This document shows positions 24,157 through 32,638 of a stretch of DNA of 64,000 nucleotides, one piece after another. This DNA comes from JAPLHP01 sp963720375 (lineage in GTDB: Bacteria; Chloroflexota; Dehalococcoidia; UBA2247; RBG-13-53-26), in contig CAVRFM010000004.1 in assembly GCA_963720375.1 (NCBI GenBank), positions 20,024-84,023 of the forward strand. Direction: 5' to 3'. Made by a program: the position numbers and the translations under genes. The notes under the pieces were generated by a model. It saw only the letters and a program-made list of their open reading frames with translations. It searched no databases and had not been told where the DNA came from. How positions within the stretch are numbered: the first letter of the stretch is position 1; each line of letters opens with the position of its first letter.

Positions 24157-26112
24157 CTAAGCCAGGAGCCCTCTCTTCTCCATGTCCTGGGCCACGTCTG
24201 CCAGTCCCAGCCTCTCCAGGGCTTCTCTGGTTTGCAGGCCCGTGGGCACATCCCATCGCCTAAGCTGATAGTATTCGCCCTTCATCTTTTCGAACTCGTT
24301 TCGGTCAACTACGGCACCCTTGCGTGAGACGGTCTCCCAACCCTTCCCCGGCACCACACACTCGGCATTCGCCTGGTCGTACTTCAGCGGCAGGGTATAG
24401 AAATGATCGGGCAGAGCGTCGAATTCCCTGCCGTGGTGTCCCTCTCTGACAAGTATAGCCCTTTGCAGGTTGAAGACCCTCTCGCCTATTCTGTACAGTC
24501 CTTCCTCATCTATACCGTTGCCAAGCACAGCAGCCGCGATTCTGCTTTCCAATGTCGGATCTCCAACCAGGTCCGCAGAGCGGCTGCTATCCGTAATGGG
24601 CCAGAGGAAGTTACAGAGGATGAGGCACGCCTCCGCATATTCTCTGTCCTGTATCTTCTTGGCGGCCAGCGCCTTCCCCTCGTAGGTAGAGAAGTCGGCG
24701 GCCAATTCGCTCCCCCAGAACTTCCTGGCTACGCCCCGGACTACGTCGGTAGAAATGGCGGTCAGTCCTCTGGTCCCCGCCGACCATTTGGCCATAATCA
24801 ACCCCACTTCATGGAGCTGCTGTATCGGTATCCTCGGCTCCATGGCATAGGGCAGCGCGTTGGTAATGTAGAGTCTTGGTCCGTATGGATGATATCCAGG
24901 TTCGCAGAGATGCCCCGCCAGCCCCACTTGCTCTCTGGCAGCACCTCCCACTGCCTTTGCGGCCCGATGTATCCCTTGAGCCAGCAGGTCACCAAAGCCT
25001 TCCCGGAGCGAGATCTTCTTCACCAGCGACTCTATGAACTCCGCGCTGCCTATTTTTGATATTGGTATACCGGTGCTCTCATCGGTGAGGATGCCGGCCT
25101 GGTAACACAGGTGGAGCCAGCTGATCATCAGGTCGATTGCCACCGCATCCAGGCCGTAGCTATCGCAGAGCTTGGTGGCCTGAAAGGCTACGTCATTCCA
25201 GTCACCATAGTACTTATCCACCCACGGTTGATAGAAGAAGGCAGAATGGCAGATGAACTTCCCCTTCTTTCCGTCGCTCGACACATAAGCCTTTCTGGCG
25301 CATCGGCCCAGACACCCGTAGCAGGGCTCCTTCTTCATCTCGGGGCCTGGCATCAGTCTTGGTTCGGACGTAGGGTCCCTTGACCACCGGCTGAGATACT
25401 CCCAGCCATCAGTCGGGAAGCATCTTCTTAATTCACGGTACTGCCCAATCAACTCCTGCAGCATATCGGGTTGGGCCACTCTCACACCCTCACCACCGCT
25501 CTTGACCACAACGGCCTTCAGCTTCTTGGAACCCATGACTGCGCCGAGTCCCCCCGAGCCGCTGGCGTCATTTTCGGCCAGGAGAGTAGCCATGACCGCC
25601 AGATTCTCAGCAGCCGGACCGATGGCCACCACTCTGACGGAACTTCCCAGTTCGCCTTTCAGCATCTCCCTGGCCTCGATGGCGCCCTTGCTCCAAAGAG
25701 CAGAGGCATCCCTGAATTCAATGGTATCATCATGAAGGAATAGATAGACTGGTCTCTCTGACTTGCCCTGAACGATGATGCCGTCGTATCCGGCGAACTT
25801 CAGGGCGGCTCCCCACCTCCCACCCAGATTGGCATAAGAGAATCGTGCCGGGGTAGCAGGCCCTTTCCCGCACACCTCCCAGCGCGACCCCCCGATCGCC
25901 GGGACTCCGCAAAGAGGACCGGAGGTGAATATCAGCCTGTTCTCGACGTCGAAGGCGCCGACCTCCGGAGGCACCTCATCCCAGTAGATCCTGGCGGCTA
26001 TTCCTCTTCCGCCGAGAAAACGATCAGAATAATCGATAGTGGAAACAGTTGATGTACTGCCTGAAGACAAGTCTGCTCGCAGAATCTTCCCGGCATACCC
26101 ATATATGGCCAT
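24157..26112 (-). CDS. Aldehyde ferredoxin oxidoreductase family protein
   Basis: A 651-aa member of the tungsten (or molybdenum) bis-pyranopterin AOR family, which oxidises aldehydes to carboxylates with ferredoxin or runs in reverse. The N-terminal pterin-binding region shows GYAGKILRADLSSG, FLGGRGIAARIYWDE and GPATPARFSYANLGGRWGAAL. The [4Fe-4S] ligands are CYGCLGRC, with a later Cys in LILCNFLWP. Family length is about 600-650, so it is complete. Its neighbours (SnoaL, APH-SCP2) suggest a non-standard, probably lipophilic or cyclic substrate. Oxygen-sensitive chemistry supports an anaerobic host. Confidence 0.93.
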   Translation of the reverse strand: MAIYGYAGKILRADLSSGSTSTVSTIDYSDRFLGGRGIAARIYWDEVPPEVGAFDVENRLIFTSGPLCGVPAIGGSRWEVCGKGPATPARFSYANLGGRWGAALKFAGYDGIIVQGKSERPVYLFLHDDTIEFRDASALWSKGAIEAREMLKGELGSSVRVVAIGPAAENLAVMATLLAENDASGSGGLGAVMGSKKLKAVVVKSGGEGVRVAQPDMLQELIGQYRELRRCFPTDGWEYLSRWSRDPTSEPRLMPGPEMKKEPCYGCLGRCARKAYVSSDGKKGKFICHSAFFYQPWVDKYYGDWNDVAFQATKLCDSYGLDAVAIDLMISWLHLCYQAGILTDESTGIPISKIGSAEFIESLVKKISLREGFGDLLAQGIHRAAKAVGGAAREQVGLAGHLCEPGYHPYGPRLYITNALPYAMEPRIPIQQLHEVGLIMAKWSAGTRGLTAISTDVVRGVARKFWGSELAADFSTYEGKALAAKKIQDREYAEACLILCNFLWPITDSSRSADLVGDPTLESRIAAAVLGNGIDEEGLYRIGERVFNLQRAILVREGHHGREFDALPDHFYTLPLKYDQANAECVVPGKGWETVSRKGAVVDRNEFEKMKGEYYQLRRWDVPTGLQTREALERLGLADVAQDMEKRGLLA

Positions 26113-26197
26113 ATCCCCCCCTGAAGATGATATAGACTGCTCTGCGTCCCGAAGGCTATCAGTTTCTTAAGACTGCACTAGGCAGTCTTTGCATTCT

Positions 26198-26707
26198 CTA
26201 GTCCTTTGGTACCATAGCCATTAGCGCACCCGGGTTCTTCGCCCAGCCCTCGTCATAGGGACTGATATACTTCCACTTGGTCTTTATGGAGGCGAATTTC
26301 CACTCTCCATGATCCCTCACATACCCCTCCTCATAAGTCCCTGCCATCCACTGGGCCTTGCCCGTTGAGGTATCGGTAGTAGGCGCTTCGTAATACCACC
26401 TGCCCGTCGCCTTATCGCCTTTAACCTCGATGATGGGATTGTGGACCATATGCATGCAGAACGACACGCCCATAGGCACAAATGTACCGAAGAAAGTCTC
26501 AAGCCCCGCCGTTCCCTCGAACCGAGAGTCAGGGCCCAGGCCAAAATCCACTTTGGCATCTTTAGTGAAGTGCGAGATAAGTTCATCCCTGTTGCGCTTA
26601 TTGGTCAATCCGGCATCGCACAGATAGCAGTAGGTGGCCTTCAGCTTCTTGATCGATTCGATGTCCTCCAATACCCTGATTCTGGCTTCCAGATCCTTTA
26701 GATCCAT
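26198..26707 (-). CDS. SnoaL-like (NTF2-fold) protein
   Basis: A 169-aa NTF2-fold protein of the SnoaL_4 type. The N-terminal helix LEDIESIKKLKATYCYLCDAG is the usual start of this group. HFTKDAKVDFG and RWYYEAPTTD follow, and VRDHGEWKFASIKTKW ends the barrel. Members include dehydratases and isomerases such as bile-acid dehydratase BaiE and limonene-epoxide-like enzymes, and non-catalytic proteins. It is the first gene of the operon, followed after 85 bp by AOR. It may act on the same ring-containing substrate; catalytic residues are not certain. Confidence 0.82.
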   Translation of the reverse strand: MDLKDLEARIRVLEDIESIKKLKATYCYLCDAGLTNKRNRDELISHFTKDAKVDFGLGPDSRFEGTAGLETFFGTFVPMGVSFCMHMVHNPIIEVKGDKATGRWYYEAPTTDTSTGKAQWMAGTYEEGYVRDHGEWKFASIKTKWKYISPYDEGWAKNPGALMAMVPKD

Positions 26708-27132
26708 AGTCGCTCAATCCTCCTTCACAATGCTTATATTTAGACGCGTGTCAATTGCTCGCTGTATGAGCGGATGTGCTCTCTGGTTGCGGATGGCTGA
26801 GGCCTCTACAGGCTGTTCTCACACCGCCCGGCGTCGAGTCCGCTTCGATAGTAGCTGTACTGCGCTGGAACAGCGCAATACAAGATTCCCACATGAGATA
26901 ACCCCCCTTAACGCTCATGTGACTCTAGAGGTCGATAATTGGAGGGAAGGATAACACAGGGATTCCCGCTTGTCTATCAGGGATTACCTTACAGAAAGAC
27001 GTTACCGATTCACTTATCTCTAGGTGCCGTTTGTTGTGGCCAACAAACGTAAGAAAACGTTTTTGGAGACGGGGGTGAAGTTATCTAGCTATGCCTGGCC
27101 CAGTCAGGGGGCTACTTCAAGTGATCCAGTCC
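26708..27132. other. Intergenic region upstream of the catabolic operon
   Basis: No convincing gene. The stretch before 26707 is the leader of the SnoaL/AOR operon (AGGAGGATTGAG just before its start on the minus strand). Around 26815-26900 there are several short inverted repeats and a GCGCTGGAACAGCGC hairpin (26850-26880 region). Downstream, around 27030-27060, TTTGTTGTGGCCAACAAA forms another. These may be operators or terminators, but no regulator can be assigned. Confidence 0.4.
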
Positions 27133-27273
27133 TCACTTTTTCTCTTTCTTCTTTGGCTTTGTCGGAGTTGGCTTGAGCGGGACCCGTACTTTGCCTGTGC
27201 CTCCGCACCTGGAGCACACAGTTCCACGGATGTGGCCCTTACCCTGGCAGGAACCACAGATTGTATAGAACAC
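27133..27273 (-). CDS. DnaJ-type zinc-finger small protein (46 aa)
   Basis: GTG at 27273-27271 to TGA at 27135-27133 encodes 46 residues with two CxxCxGxG-type knuckles: CGSCQGKGHIRG (Cys 6 and 9) and CSRCGGTGKVRV (Cys 20 and 23). A Pro/Lys-rich basic tail (PTPTKPKKKEKK) follows. The paired CxxCxGxG pattern is that of the DnaJ central zinc finger, which binds one or two zinc ions. An AAAGG site lies upstream, and the gene begins 25 bp after the MarR stop, so it is probably cotranscribed. Role unknown; a nucleic-acid or protein-binding accessory is plausible. Confidence 0.7.
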   Translation of the reverse strand: MFYTICGSCQGKGHIRGTVCSRCGGTGKVRVPLKPTPTKPKKKEKK

Positions 27274-27297
27274 TGCTTATACCGACCTTTCTTTGCC

Positions 27298-27780
27298 TCA
27301 CTCAAGAGTTGCGCCGTACGGGTACGGTTGCCTCTCTCGGAGTAGCTCAAGGCCTTTAGCGTAGAGCTTGTCCAGAAGTGAATTCAAGGTACCGAGTTCC
27401 TTCTCTGAAAGGCAGGAGGTGGTATTCATGACGGTTCTCTCGCTTAGTTGACGCTTGAAGGCTTCCTCGCCTTTCTTTGTCAATGACACTCTGACCAGGT
27501 TCTTCCTCTTCAAGTCTTTTGTCTTCTTCACGAGGCCTTGCGCTTCCATGCGGCTCAGCAGGCCGGAGATGGTGTGAGGTTCTTTGTGGATTAGGCGCGC
27601 CAAGCTGGCGGGTGTCAACGGTTCCTTGGCAGTCTTCAGGAAATATAGGACTGCCGCCTGAGGAAGCGAAACGCCAACTCGGCCTAGCTCCAGCTCCCTG
27701 GCTCTTTCCAGAACAGCATACGTAACGACCAGACGTTCCCAAGTTTTCTCGTTCTTATTCAGCAGTGCGGCATCTGTCAT
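27298..27780 (-). CDS. MarR-family transcriptional regulator
   Basis: A 160-aa winged-helix regulator. VSLPQAAVLYFLKT precedes the recognition region LTPASLARLIHKEPHTISGLLSRMEAQGLVKK (listed as a run of helix-turn-helix residues), and the wing DLKRKNLVRVSLTKKGEE follows. MarR proteins are dimers that usually repress their own operon and release DNA on ligand binding. Its promoter (27823-27850) and a palindrome ATGTAA-N6-TTACAT just downstream of it support autorepression. The 46-aa zinc-finger gene follows. Confidence 0.9.
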   Translation of the reverse strand: MTDAALLNKNEKTWERLVVTYAVLERARELELGRVGVSLPQAAVLYFLKTAKEPLTPASLARLIHKEPHTISGLLSRMEAQGLVKKTKDLKRKNLVRVSLTKKGEEAFKRQLSERTVMNTTSCLSEKELGTLNSLLDKLYAKGLELLRERQPYPYGATLE

Positions 27781-27791
27781 GCCAGTCCTCC

Positions 27792-27809
27792 ATGTAATTT
27801 TCGTTACAT
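27792..27809. promoter_or_regulatory. Probable MarR operator
   Basis: ATGTAA-TTTTCG-TTACAT is a perfect 6-6-6 inverted repeat located about 6-23 bases downstream of the expected transcription start and 12 bp before the MarR start codon. Position and symmetry fit binding by a MarR dimer. Confidence 0.6.
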
Positions 27810-27822
27810 CCCTCTAATATTT

Positions 27823-27850
27823 ATTTTATATCGAGTTGGGCAATTGTCAA
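27823..27850 (-). promoter_or_regulatory. Sigma-70 promoter of the MarR gene
   Basis: On the minus strand, TTGACA (27850-27845) is followed after 16 bp by TAAAAT (27828-27823). Both boxes are close to consensus. The transcript would start near 27816, just before the palindrome. Confidence 0.6.
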
Positions 27851-28085
27851 ACCACGGATTTCCTCTATGGGCCTTAGAGTAAATAGAATTGAATCTCCGG
27901 TAACGGTGCACGGTACGCGGTATAGGTTCAGTGGGGTTTGGGGCTTGCTCCTCAGTCGGCTCTGTGCTGGTGGGTTAAGAACAAGGTTTCAGGATGGGCT
28001 GACGATTCGGAGAACGGCAGTCTAAGGGACTGTCGGAAACAGGGTGATATTCAAAAGTGGGTTAGAGGTCACGGGCAGTTCAGTC
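27851..28085. other. Intergenic, nothing recognised
   Basis: About 235 bp between the MarR promoter and the coiled-coil gene. I see no open frame with a ribosome site and no strong hairpin. Confidence 0.4.
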
Positions 28086-28580
28086 CTACTCATAGGGAAG
28101 GAGACCTCGTTCGCGTATTTCTCGCATGAATGCACCACTATCTCTCTGCCCGACCGAAGCAAGTCTCTCCCAGTCTTCCTTCCCCATCTGGGAAGCCTGG
28201 CGGCGTGTCTTGAAGGCCTGCATCCGCATCCTGCCTTCTACTTCCTCCAGTTCGTCCTTGGTTTGCTCCAGCTCAGCCTTGGTTTGCTCCAGATCTTTGC
28301 GGCACTCTTCCAATTCCTGTTCCAGTTGTTCTGTGGGCGCTTCGGGGCTTCTCTCAGCGGAGGCCACTGTTGTATTGACATGCTTGTCGGCAGAAACCAA
28401 CACAGCAACTGACACTTCGTCAACCGTCGATTCGATTTGGGCCAACAATGCTCTGAGCTTGTTATTCTCACAATCAGTCATTCTTGAGTGGGCAAACGCC
28501 CTATCTCTTTCTACCTGAAGTTGCTTGATAAGGGCAACTGTCTCTTCAATTATCTTCACTAGTGGTGTCTGTTGGGCCAT
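28086..28580 (-). CDS. Coiled-coil hypothetical protein (164 aa)
   Basis: The protein starts MAQQTPLVKIIEETVALIKQ (ATG 28580; a TTG three codons earlier is possible). A first helical stretch is followed by a linker rich in Ala, Ser and Pro. A clear coiled coil then contains the near-repeat LEQTKAELEQTKDELEEVEG, and the tail is basic. No catalytic motif is visible. It is monocistronic between rlmB and MarR. A cytoplasmic scaffold or DNA-associated role is possible, but I cannot assign a function. Confidence 0.65.
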   Translation of the reverse strand: MAQQTPLVKIIEETVALIKQLQVERDRAFAHSRMTDCENNKLRALLAQIESTVDEVSVAVLVSADKHVNTTVASAERSPEAPTEQLEQELEECRKDLEQTKAELEQTKDELEEVEGRMRMQAFKTRRQASQMGKEDWERLASVGQRDSGAFMREIRERGLLPYE

Positions 28581-28847
28581 TGTTCTCAATCTCTGTCTCT
28601 CGTTTGGCCTTATGTGGCAGCATTCACCATGTTCTCAACCTGCTTGTTCATTGTGTCAAAAAGGTTAACAGCTATGACCTTCGCCACCGAATACAGTCTA
28701 TAGAGGCAGTGTCACCAGGGTATCTCCGGAGGAGCCGGGGCACGCACAAAATGTTCTCAAGGTTGATGGCGCTGAGTAATCTGGTGTATTGAACAGAGTG
28801 GCTGATTGCTACCCGAGCGCGCTAGCGCTGGGATTAAGGAATGAAAA

Positions 28848-29585
28848 CTAACGGCTTCTTTGTTTCAAGGCTTCGTACATTACTAACGCCGCAGCGATAG
28901 AAGCGTTAAGTGAGGTAATTTTCCCTAGCATTGGGATAGCCGCCAGAAAATCACACGTTTTTTTGACCAAATCCGATAGTCCCTTGCCCTCACTACCTAT
29001 GACAATTGCTGTCGGCAGCGTAAAATCCACCTTGCTGTAGTCTGTTTTGCCGGCAGGGTCTATGCCGACAACCCAGACACTATTTCTTTTCAGTGTCACC
29101 ATAGCTTGAGAGATATTGGATACCCTTGCCACCGGCACATACTCTATAGCACCGGCCGATGCCTTAGCCACAGCAGCCGTGAGCCCTACAGCCCTTCTTG
29201 AGCGGATAATCACACCGTGAATACCGCTCGCTTCGGCGGTCCTTAGAATCGCCCCCAGATTCTGGGGGTCTTCAATACCATCAAGGATACAATAAAGGGG
29301 TGGTGCGTTCCTTTCTCCGGAGATAGTGAGCAAATCCTCTAAAGAGATGTATTCCTTGGCTGCTGCGTAAGCAATGACCCCTTGGTGAGCAGAAGTTGTG
29401 CTCGACTCATCAATAACGCGTCTGGTCACATATTCAACGGGTATTCCTCTGGCTTGAGAAAGGTGCAATATTTCAGCAACCGCAGTATGCCGTCCGATAT
29501 CGCTGGCAAGCAATATTTTATTTATGGGACGGCCGGACTTTAGTGCCTCAATTACCGGGTTTCTACCCTCAATAGTGTCTGCCAT
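28848..29585 (-). CDS. rlmB: 23S rRNA 2'-O-ribose methyltransferase RlmB (SpoU family)
   Basis: A 245-aa SpoU/TrmH enzyme of the SPOUT class. The N-terminal substrate-binding domain starts IEGRNPVIEALKSGRPINKI. The three knot motifs are DGIEDPQNLGAILRTAEA, VIGSEGKGLSDLVK and MLGKITSLNASIAAALVMYE. This set is typical of RlmB, which methylates G2251 of 23S rRNA, although closely related tRNA methylases share it. Length is normal. Confidence 0.93.
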   Translation of the reverse strand: MADTIEGRNPVIEALKSGRPINKILLASDIGRHTAVAEILHLSQARGIPVEYVTRRVIDESSTTSAHQGVIAYAAAKEYISLEDLLTISGERNAPPLYCILDGIEDPQNLGAILRTAEASGIHGVIIRSRRAVGLTAAVAKASAGAIEYVPVARVSNISQAMVTLKRNSVWVVGIDPAGKTDYSKVDFTLPTAIVIGSEGKGLSDLVKKTCDFLAAIPMLGKITSLNASIAAALVMYEALKQRSR

Positions 29586-29870
29586 TATTTACCTTTGCGT
29601 CATGAGGTGTTGTCGACCTGCCCCAGTCATTGTACCACCTCCGGGAGGCAGACCTGGCCATATTCTGTACCGGTCGTAATGTTAGCCGTATGGGTCATTT
29701 CACAGATTGCGCGTACTCTCCCAGGGGTGACAGGTCCCCCACCGGCGTCTTGCAGGACTTCAGTCTATCTCCCTTCGTGTGCAAGCTGAGGTTAAGGTGA
29801 TAGAATAACTCGGGGCATGTCATAAGGTAGGTGAAGCACAAATCCCTAACGTTATTGTCAGCGAGGAAAG
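29586..29870. other. Intergenic region with repeat remnants
   Basis: Between divergent rlmB and the acyltransferase. It contains GACCTGCCCC at 29615-29624, the end of an element also seen at 35364, 58850 and 63081. At 29778-29806 there is a short copy of the CAAGCTGAGGTT repeat (family R1). No gene. Confidence 0.5.
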
Positions 29871-31280
29871 ATGAAAACGTCTCACAGATCAATACCACTC
29901 AATTGTATGGACAGGGCTGTCCTGGCTTTTCACGAGATAAACGAGCCTTTTATCATTCACGCTTTCCTGGACCTCGAGGGCCAAATTGACCCGTCCAGAT
30001 TGAACCAGGCTATCATGTCTGCCCAGATGGCCCACCCCGTAATGAGGACGATCCTGCGGGGCAAGTACCTCAGGATTGACCGCGAAGTGCAGGATGACCT
30101 CGGAAACAGCGTCCTCACCGTGCAGAGTCTGGCTCAGATCCCGGATTCGGACTACGATCGGTATCTCTTTGAATGGATGAACAAGCCCCTGGATCTGAGG
30201 AAGGAGTTCCCTTTCAGGGTACTTCTGTTGAGGAAGGATGAGACTCAATCCACCCTGGTTTTCACCTTCCATCACTCGGCAGCGGATGGGATCCACGCTA
30301 TGTTCTTTATAAGGAAGATCATTGAGTACTACAACAACGAGGTTCCCAGCGATTATAAGCCGCCGGAGGATATCCGCCTGTCACGTAAGGGGGATGCTCT
30401 GTTTGAATTCGCCCAGAGCCAGAGGGCCAGGGTAAAGAACTACTATTGGAAGATAACCTACGATAGCCTCTACCGCCTTTTTCTGGCGGCTGTTCCTTCT
30501 CCGTCCAGGGTTTACCATGATAAATCAGGGCGATCGAGAGATACCTTCTTCTGCAATACCACCATAGGCCCGGAGAAACTGAAGCAGATCGAAGCCAAAG
30601 CAATATCGGCTGGCGTTGAGGTGAATGACATACTTCTGGCGTCGTGTTACCGGATAGTGGATAAGTGGAACCGGATGCATGGAAAGGCCAGCCATAAGGT
30701 GCGGGCCATGGTCGTTGTGAATGTCAGCCCCAAGGAGCTTCGCCAGGTCGTTTCGAACGAGATATCCTGGATCTCTCCAGCTACCTGGCCTGCAGACAGG
30801 GCGGATCAGGCCAAGCTGCTGAAGAAATTGAGGTCGTATACCATCTCTGCGACCATGGACAGGAGGGCCTTTTCGCTGGTCTACTTCTTCTATTTTCTTA
30901 CCCGGCTGCCGCCGGTCGTCTACCGGCAGGTCTTCAGGCTCCTGGTTTTATTGCGGACACACGCTGATTGCCCTGACGTGACCAATATTGGCGTCATCTG
31001 GCCCAAGATAGGATCTGAGGAACCGGCGGTCACTCATATAGGCAATGCCAGGATAGTCAATTTGACCGGCGCACCGCCAGTGGTGACCCCGTGGACACTG
31101 GCCTTTGCCATCAATACCTACAACAGGACTATGAATATCTCTTTCACCTACAGACCTGCCATGTTCTCCAGAGAAAAGATGCAGGAGCTCTTGAATCTCT
31201 ATGTCGAAGAGGTGATGAACTACCAGGTCGGCTCGAAGGGTGTTGTGGCGGAATCATCATCGGCTGCTCTGCTCGGCTAG
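29871..31280 (+). CDS. Condensation-domain / acyltransferase-like protein
   Basis: A 469-aa stand-alone protein of the chloramphenicol-acetyltransferase-like superfamily (NRPS condensation, PapA, alcohol acyltransferase or wax ester synthase relatives). The catalytic motif HHSAADG (HHxxxDG) is near residue 130. N-terminal MDRAVLAF and the C-terminal half (SNEISWISPATWP, VTNIGVIWPKIG) fit the two-lobed fold. No carrier protein or adenylation domain is nearby, so acyl-CoA is the likelier donor. Product is unknown; a cell-envelope or storage lipid is possible. ATG 29871 follows GAGGAAAG. Confidence 0.82.
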   Translation: MKTSHRSIPLNCMDRAVLAFHEINEPFIIHAFLDLEGQIDPSRLNQAIMSAQMAHPVMRTILRGKYLRIDREVQDDLGNSVLTVQSLAQIPDSDYDRYLFEWMNKPLDLRKEFPFRVLLLRKDETQSTLVFTFHHSAADGIHAMFFIRKIIEYYNNEVPSDYKPPEDIRLSRKGDALFEFAQSQRARVKNYYWKITYDSLYRLFLAAVPSPSRVYHDKSGRSRDTFFCNTTIGPEKLKQIEAKAISAGVEVNDILLASCYRIVDKWNRMHGKASHKVRAMVVVNVSPKELRQVVSNEISWISPATWPADRADQAKLLKKLRSYTISATMDRRAFSLVYFFYFLTRLPPVVYRQVFRLLVLLRTHADCPDVTNIGVIWPKIGSEEPAVTHIGNARIVNLTGAPPVVTPWTLAFAINTYNRTMNISFTYRPAMFSREKMQELLNLYVEEVMNYQVGSKGVVAESSSAALLG

Positions 31281-31420
31281 GATAGCGGGGCTTTGAGGAT
31301 TTCCTGGTTTACTCACCCATCTTCATTCCTGCAGAGACCAATGATGCCCAATGAATTGAGCGGTGCGCGTCATGACATGACCGTTGGCCTGCAACAACTT
31401 GTTAACCAGCCTTCTTTTTG

Positions 31421-32638
31421 CTATGTCAAAACAAATCGTAGAATGACCTCTTCTCTCATCCGATTCCGCATTTTTTGACCTGCTGTCGGTGAATTTGGAG
31501 GAGGAAGATACCTTCTGGATTCTGGTAGTGAGCGGCTCGTCTTTGAAGCGAGTTTAAATCCTCTTTTCTGTGCCAAACTTATCAGCGCTTCCGAATTCTT
31601 GATATATGCCCCGCGAATTGAAGAATTGCCAATCACAAAAATAGCCTGGCCATTATCCTTCAAAACGCGCCTGCACTCTGATAAAACATTGCTCACGTCA
31701 TATAGATAGCGTATTATCATGTTACGATAGCGTCCGTCTAGACGGTCTGTATCTCCCATTTGCTCAAGAATATTCAATGACTCGCTAGTCGGAGTTAGAG
31801 ACACAGAACGTTCCGCCCCAATATTACTTGACCGCATTGATCTCAGGGAATTAATGGAACATCCCATCCACACCAGAGAAAGCTTATTGCCACGTAAATA
31901 GTCAATTGCGTTGAGATAAGGCGGCGACGTGATCACCAGATCAAAACTATTACTACTGAACGACAGGCAACGCGCATCCCCTTTCGCAACCATAGCAGGA
32001 GGAACTTGAACATTATCATCGCGAAACGGAGCCTTTTTGGTAATGTAGTCTACAGCAGAAAGAAACTTGTCAAATGGGTTGACTGGCGCTTTTTCGTACT
32101 TTCGATGTGGTCTACTATGAGAAACGTCCATTGCAAGAGATACTCCCAGTTTTTTTGTAATAATAAGCCGAGAGAAAGCAGTCCAAAGTAAATTCTTCTC
32201 GTCTGAATTGTCTACGTGTGATATACAACGTGACAAAGCTGTTAGTTGAACACGGCTATTATCATCGAACCAAAATTTGATAAATTGCCTAGTCTCATCA
32301 TCTGCTTGAGGCGGATAAGCTTCGTCTGGTGCAAGCTCTTTTGCGATTTTAACCGCTTTGTCAAGAATCAATCTAGCGCGTTGCGAAACTCTATCTGAGG
32401 GAATATCAGAACACCAAGCACGGGCAATCAGCACGGCTAATGGATCCGTGTCACATCCAAATGCTTGATGACCTCTTGCTCTAGCGATTACCAGAGATGT
32501 CCCTGATCCTATCATAGGATCAAGTACGCGCAGGGACTTTCCATTGTCTGGTAAGTTGTTCCAAACTATAGAAGGAGCCATCCTTGCAGGAAATGGATGA
32601 ATTGGATGTATTTGCGACACTTGGAATGCTCCAGTCAT
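31421..32638 (-). CDS. Site-specific DNA methyltransferase (SPPY, probably N4-cytosine)
   Basis: A 405-aa amino-methyltransferase. An N-terminal HPFPARM precedes the SAM-binding motif I, LDPMIGSGTS (residues 39-48), with a second acidic motif in GCDTDPLAV. The catalytic motif IV is TSPPY at 237-241; SPPY favours N4-cytosine methylation. The region between, about 75-225, is the likely target-recognition part. Its ATG overlaps the stop of the ATPase-nuclease gene by 4 bp, so the two are one transcript with the nuclease gene first. The pair is more A+T-rich than its neighbours, which suggests transfer. It probably protects host DNA from its partner. Confidence 0.88.
   Translation of the reverse strand: MTGAFQVSQIHPIHPFPARMAPSIVWNNLPDNGKSLRVLDPMIGSGTSLVIARARGHQAFGCDTDPLAVLIARAWCSDIPSDRVSQRARLILDKAVKIAKELAPDEAYPPQADDETRQFIKFWFDDNSRVQLTALSRCISHVDNSDEKNLLWTAFSRLIITKKLGVSLAMDVSHSRPHRKYEKAPVNPFDKFLSAVDYITKKAPFRDDNVQVPPAMVAKGDARCLSFSSNSFDLVITSPPYLNAIDYLRGNKLSLVWMGCSINSLRSMRSSNIGAERSVSLTPTSESLNILEQMGDTDRLDGRYRNMIIRYLYDVSNVLSECRRVLKDNGQAIFVIGNSSIRGAYIKNSEALISLAQKRGFKLASKTSRSLPESRRYLPPPNSPTAGQKMRNRMREEVILRFVLT

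Noticed and set aside
31293..31420. Short frame between the acyltransferase and methyltransferase genes
   Set aside because: No ribosome site, no family resemblance and only partial coverage; it looks like the 3' flank of the transferred module.
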